Positions 62,100 to 64,000 of a stretch of 64,000 nucleotides of DNA are shown here, one piece after another. The translations under genes were made by a program, and so were the position numbers. Source of the stretch: Bradyrhizobium sp. SSBR45G (GTDB lineage Bacteria > Pseudomonadota > Alphaproteobacteria > Rhizobiales > Xanthobacteraceae); contig NZ_BSCT01000015.1 of the NCBI RefSeq assembly GCF_030159255.1, positions 1 to 64,000 on the forward strand. The letters are read 5' to 3'. The notes beneath the pieces were generated by a model. That model did no database searches and was not told where the DNA came from. It saw only the letters and a program-made list of their open reading frames with translations. Numbering within the stretch: position 1 is the first letter of the stretch; every line of letters begins with the position of its first letter.

Positions 62100-62106
62100 C
62101 GCGCCG

Positions 62107-62958
62107 TCACGACTTCACGGCGCCTGCGGTGAGCCCACCCACCATGTAGCGCTTGAAGGCGTAATAGACCGCGGCCGGCGGCAGCGCATAGATAAAGCCG
62201 GTGGTCATCAGGAGCTCCCACGGCGAGTCGTCGGCCGCGAGGAAGTTGCCGAGCGCCACGGGAAGGGTGATCGCTTTGTCGTTGGAGAGCAGCAGGAACG
62301 CGTAGAGATATTCGTTCCAGGCCAGCAGCACGGCATAGGTGCCGATCGCAACCAGCGACGGCATCATCAGCGGCACGTAGACGAGGCGGAAGATCTGCAG
62401 CGGGCTGGCGCCATCCATGACGGCGGCCTCGTCGAGCTCGACCGGCAGCTTGTCGGAGGCCTGCTTCAGCACCCAGATCGCATAGGGCGAGGCGATCGTC
62501 ACCATGGCGAGGATCAGCGACCAGTCGTTGTTGAGCAGGCCGTATTTGCCCATGGTGCGATACATCGGCACCGCGAGGAAGGCGGCCGGAATGAAATAGG
62601 TGAACAGCGCGAGGTTCATCACGATCCGGCTGCCGGGCACGCGCAGGCGCGAGATCGCGTAGGCCGCGCAGGTGGCGATGATCAGCGTCAGGGCGCCGAC
62701 CGCGACGGCGATCACGACCGAGTTGCCGAACTGGACCCAGAAGTCGCGCAGGAAGTAATGCTGCTGGTGAAACACGATCGAGAAATTGTGCAGCGTCGGA
62801 TGGTCCGGCCACAGCTTGCCCGAGAACGCGTCCTCCTTCGGCGAGATCGCGAACAGGAACATGTGATAGATCGGGATCATCGTCCAGATGAAGACGGGGA
62901 TGCCGATCAGCAGCAGCCGGGCTTCGGTGCCGACTTCGCGTAAGGATGGGAGCTTCAT
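62107..62958 (-). CDS. Carbohydrate ABC permease, MalG/UgpE type
   Basis: A 283-residue permease from ATG 62958 (MKLPSLREVGTEARLLLIG), with six membrane segments. The EAA motif is LDEAAVMDGASPLQIFRLVYVPLMMP (about 180-205). WNEYLYAFLLLSNDKAITLPVAL near the C-terminus is typical of CUT1-family MalG-like subunits. Its start overlaps the stop of the MalF-like gene by 4 nt. The ATPase (often a shared UgpC/MsmK protein) is not encoded in this window next to it. Confidence 0.94.
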   Translation of the reverse strand: MKLPSLREVGTEARLLLIGIPVFIWTMIPIYHMFLFAISPKEDAFSGKLWPDHPTLHNFSIVFHQQHYFLRDFWVQFGNSVVIAVAVGALTLIIATCAAYAISRLRVPGSRIVMNLALFTYFIPAAFLAVPMYRTMGKYGLLNNDWSLILAMVTIASPYAIWVLKQASDKLPVELDEAAVMDGASPLQIFRLVYVPLMMPSLVAIGTYAVLLAWNEYLYAFLLLSNDKAITLPVALGNFLAADDSPWELLMTTGFIYALPPAAVYYAFKRYMVGGLTAGAVKS

Positions 62959-63830
62959 CGCGACAACCGCTTCATCATGAAATAGACCAGGGGCAGCACC
63001 AGCGGCATGGCGCAGACGATCGAGGCCATGGCGAGGCTGAGCTGATCGAGCCGCAGATAGCGGATGCCGAGTGTGGACAGCACGTGAGTGAGATCGGCCG
63101 GCCCGCCGCCGGTCAGGAGATAGACGCTGTTGAAGTCGCCGAGCGTCCAGATCATCGAGAGCAGCGTGCAGGTGATGTAGAGCATCTGCATCGACGGCCA
63201 GGTGATGAAGCGGAACTTCTGCCACCAGGTGGCGCCGTCGACCTCGGCCGCCTCGAACAAATCCTGTGAGATCGCCAGCCGGCCGGTCATCAGGATCAGC
63301 GTCCAGAACGGCAGCGACTTCCAGATGTGCATGCCGATCGCCATCGACAGCGCGATCGTCGGGTCGTTGAGCCAGTTCGGGCCGTCATCACCGGTGAGGT
63401 TGAAGATCAGGTGGTTGACCATGCCCCATTCGGGATTGAGCATGAAGCGCACCGACAGGATGGTCGGGATCGACGGCACCGCCCAGGGCAGGATGAAGAT
63501 GACCGACAGCCATTTGATCCAGCCGCGCTGCTGAATGAAGAAGCCGGACAGGAACAGCGCGATCACCATCTTCAGATTGATGCCGACCAGAAGGAAGATC
63601 AGCGTGTTGACGGCGGCGCGCGCGAAGATCGGGTCGTTGTACAGCGCGACGTAGCTGGCCGGATCGCGCGCCAGCCACAGGCCGTAGCCGACGGGATAGA
63701 CGACGAAGGCGAGGAAGATCAGCAGGTAGGGCGCAAGCATGACGATGCCCCACACCTGTGACGGTGTCAGCAGCACCGGGCGCGGCGCTTCCGCGAGCGC
63801 GGAATCGGAAGCTGAGAGCGTGATCGCCAT
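62955..63830 (-). CDS. Carbohydrate ABC permease, MalF/UgpA type
   Basis: A 291-residue permease with six membrane segments. The EAA motif is LFEAAEVDGATWWQKFRFITWPSM (about 197-220). FILPWAVPSIPTILSVRFMLNP and LLTGGGPADLTHVLSTLGIRYL are typical of MalF/UgpA-like proteins. The cluster order SBP-MalF-MalG is read on the minus strand from the right window edge. The solute could be a sugar, polyol or glycerol-type compound. Confidence 0.94.
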   Translation of the reverse strand: MAITLSASDSALAEAPRPVLLTPSQVWGIVMLAPYLLIFLAFVVYPVGYGLWLARDPASYVALYNDPIFARAAVNTLIFLLVGINLKMVIALFLSGFFIQQRGWIKWLSVIFILPWAVPSIPTILSVRFMLNPEWGMVNHLIFNLTGDDGPNWLNDPTIALSMAIGMHIWKSLPFWTLILMTGRLAISQDLFEAAEVDGATWWQKFRFITWPSMQMLYITCTLLSMIWTLGDFNSVYLLTGGGPADLTHVLSTLGIRYLRLDQLSLAMASIVCAMPLVLPLVYFMMKRLSR

Positions 63831-63872
63831 GGTCGTTTCTTCCCGGGTCGTCTTGTCCCGCCGATAGCCGAA

Positions 63873-63895
63873 CCGGCCGCATGCGCTGCGGCCGG
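63873..63895 (-). terminator. Hairpin between binding-protein and permease genes
   Basis: CCGGCCGCA (63873-63881) and TGCGGCCGG (63887-63895) form a perfect 9-bp stem around TGCGC, in the 116-nt gap after the binding-protein gene. Hairpins here often protect the upstream mRNA so that the binding protein is made in excess over the permeases. Confidence 0.6.
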
Positions 63896-63946
63896 AACTG
63901 TTGTCGTTGTCAGGGGTCTCAGGCTAGTGCATCGCGACGCGAGAAA

Positions 63947-64000
63947 CTAGCCTGCGACCTCCTTCAGGCGGGCGATCAGCTCGTCCACGGCCTTCTCGAC
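63947..64000 (-). CDS. ABC substrate-binding protein, C-terminal end only
   Basis: The last 17 codons of a minus-strand gene that enters from the right edge: VEKAVDELIARLKEVAG then TAG. An amphipathic C-terminal helix just upstream of malF/malG-type genes is what a CUT1 solute-binding protein ends with. The bulk of the protein is outside the window, so the call rests on context. Confidence 0.6.
   Translation of the reverse strand, partial: VEKAVDELIARLKEVAG

Overview
The window is high-GC alphaproteobacterial DNA, most likely Bradyrhizobium or a close relative in Nitrobacteraceae. The reasons are the gene order tolQRAB...pal-cpoB-tilS-ftsH, a three-gene proton-translocating transhydrogenase (pntAA-pntAB-pntB), a DUF2312/GapR protein, DUF1036, DUF1244, DUF2852 and DUF465 proteins, perfect CtrA-type boxes, and the intergenic palindromes common in this group. 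It reads as chromosomal core sequence. I see no rRNA, tRNA, CRISPR array, IS element or prophage.

Layout. 1-4.8 kb: a glutathione S-transferase, three YCII-family genes, a MarR-DUF1398 pair and a TetR-DUF2852 pair, with recognisable operators. 5.0-19.5 kb: the Tol-Pal envelope locus. tolQ, tolR, tolA and tolB are followed by a second tolB, a membrane GGDEF-EAL protein, an apparent OmpA-domain remnant and a FeeM/LuxI-like N-acyltransferase under a perfect CtrA box. Then come pal, cpoB, tilS and ftsH. 19.6-22.1 kb: an HAF-repeat autotransporter split by a +1 frameshift. 22.1-30.4 kb: a secreted hydrolase, two multi-pass membrane proteins (one GT87-like), a TetR regulator, pyk, DUF1036, DUF1244 and gapR. 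30.5-38.5 kb: a DUF882 endopeptidase-like protein, a YcbB-type L,D-transpeptidase, a TacA-like sigma-54 activator and oligoendopeptidase F, with CtrA boxes in two of the gaps. 38.5-39.2 kb: an AbrB/Doc toxin-antitoxin pair. 39.3-46.2 kb: a cytochrome oxidase subunit IV microprotein, pntAA-pntAB-pntB, a membrane-anchored hydrolase, a Na+/H+ antiporter, ChaA and a cupin. 46.5-52.2 kb: a membrane-anchored unknown protein, rpsU, purEK, a soluble GGDEF cyclase and four small proteins, two of them DUF465. 52.3-64 kb: an L-2-hydroxyglutarate oxidase-like enzyme, a PAS-GGDEF-EAL protein, glpD, a polyamine-type ABC transporter without a binding protein, an alpha/beta hydrolase, and a CUT1-type ABC transporter whose binding protein runs off the right edge.

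How it fits together. The dominant theme is envelope and cell-cycle biology: Tol-Pal, CpoB, L,D-transpeptidase, DUF882, FtsH, TacA-like and GapR. Three c-di-GMP proteins are present. Three perfect TTAA-N7-TTAA boxes lie in intergenic DNA. The most unusual feature is the roughly 5.5 kb of signalling and duplicated genes inserted between tolB and pal, where the two tolB copies share an almost identical 3' third. All functional statements rest on reading protein motifs by eye; no database search was run.
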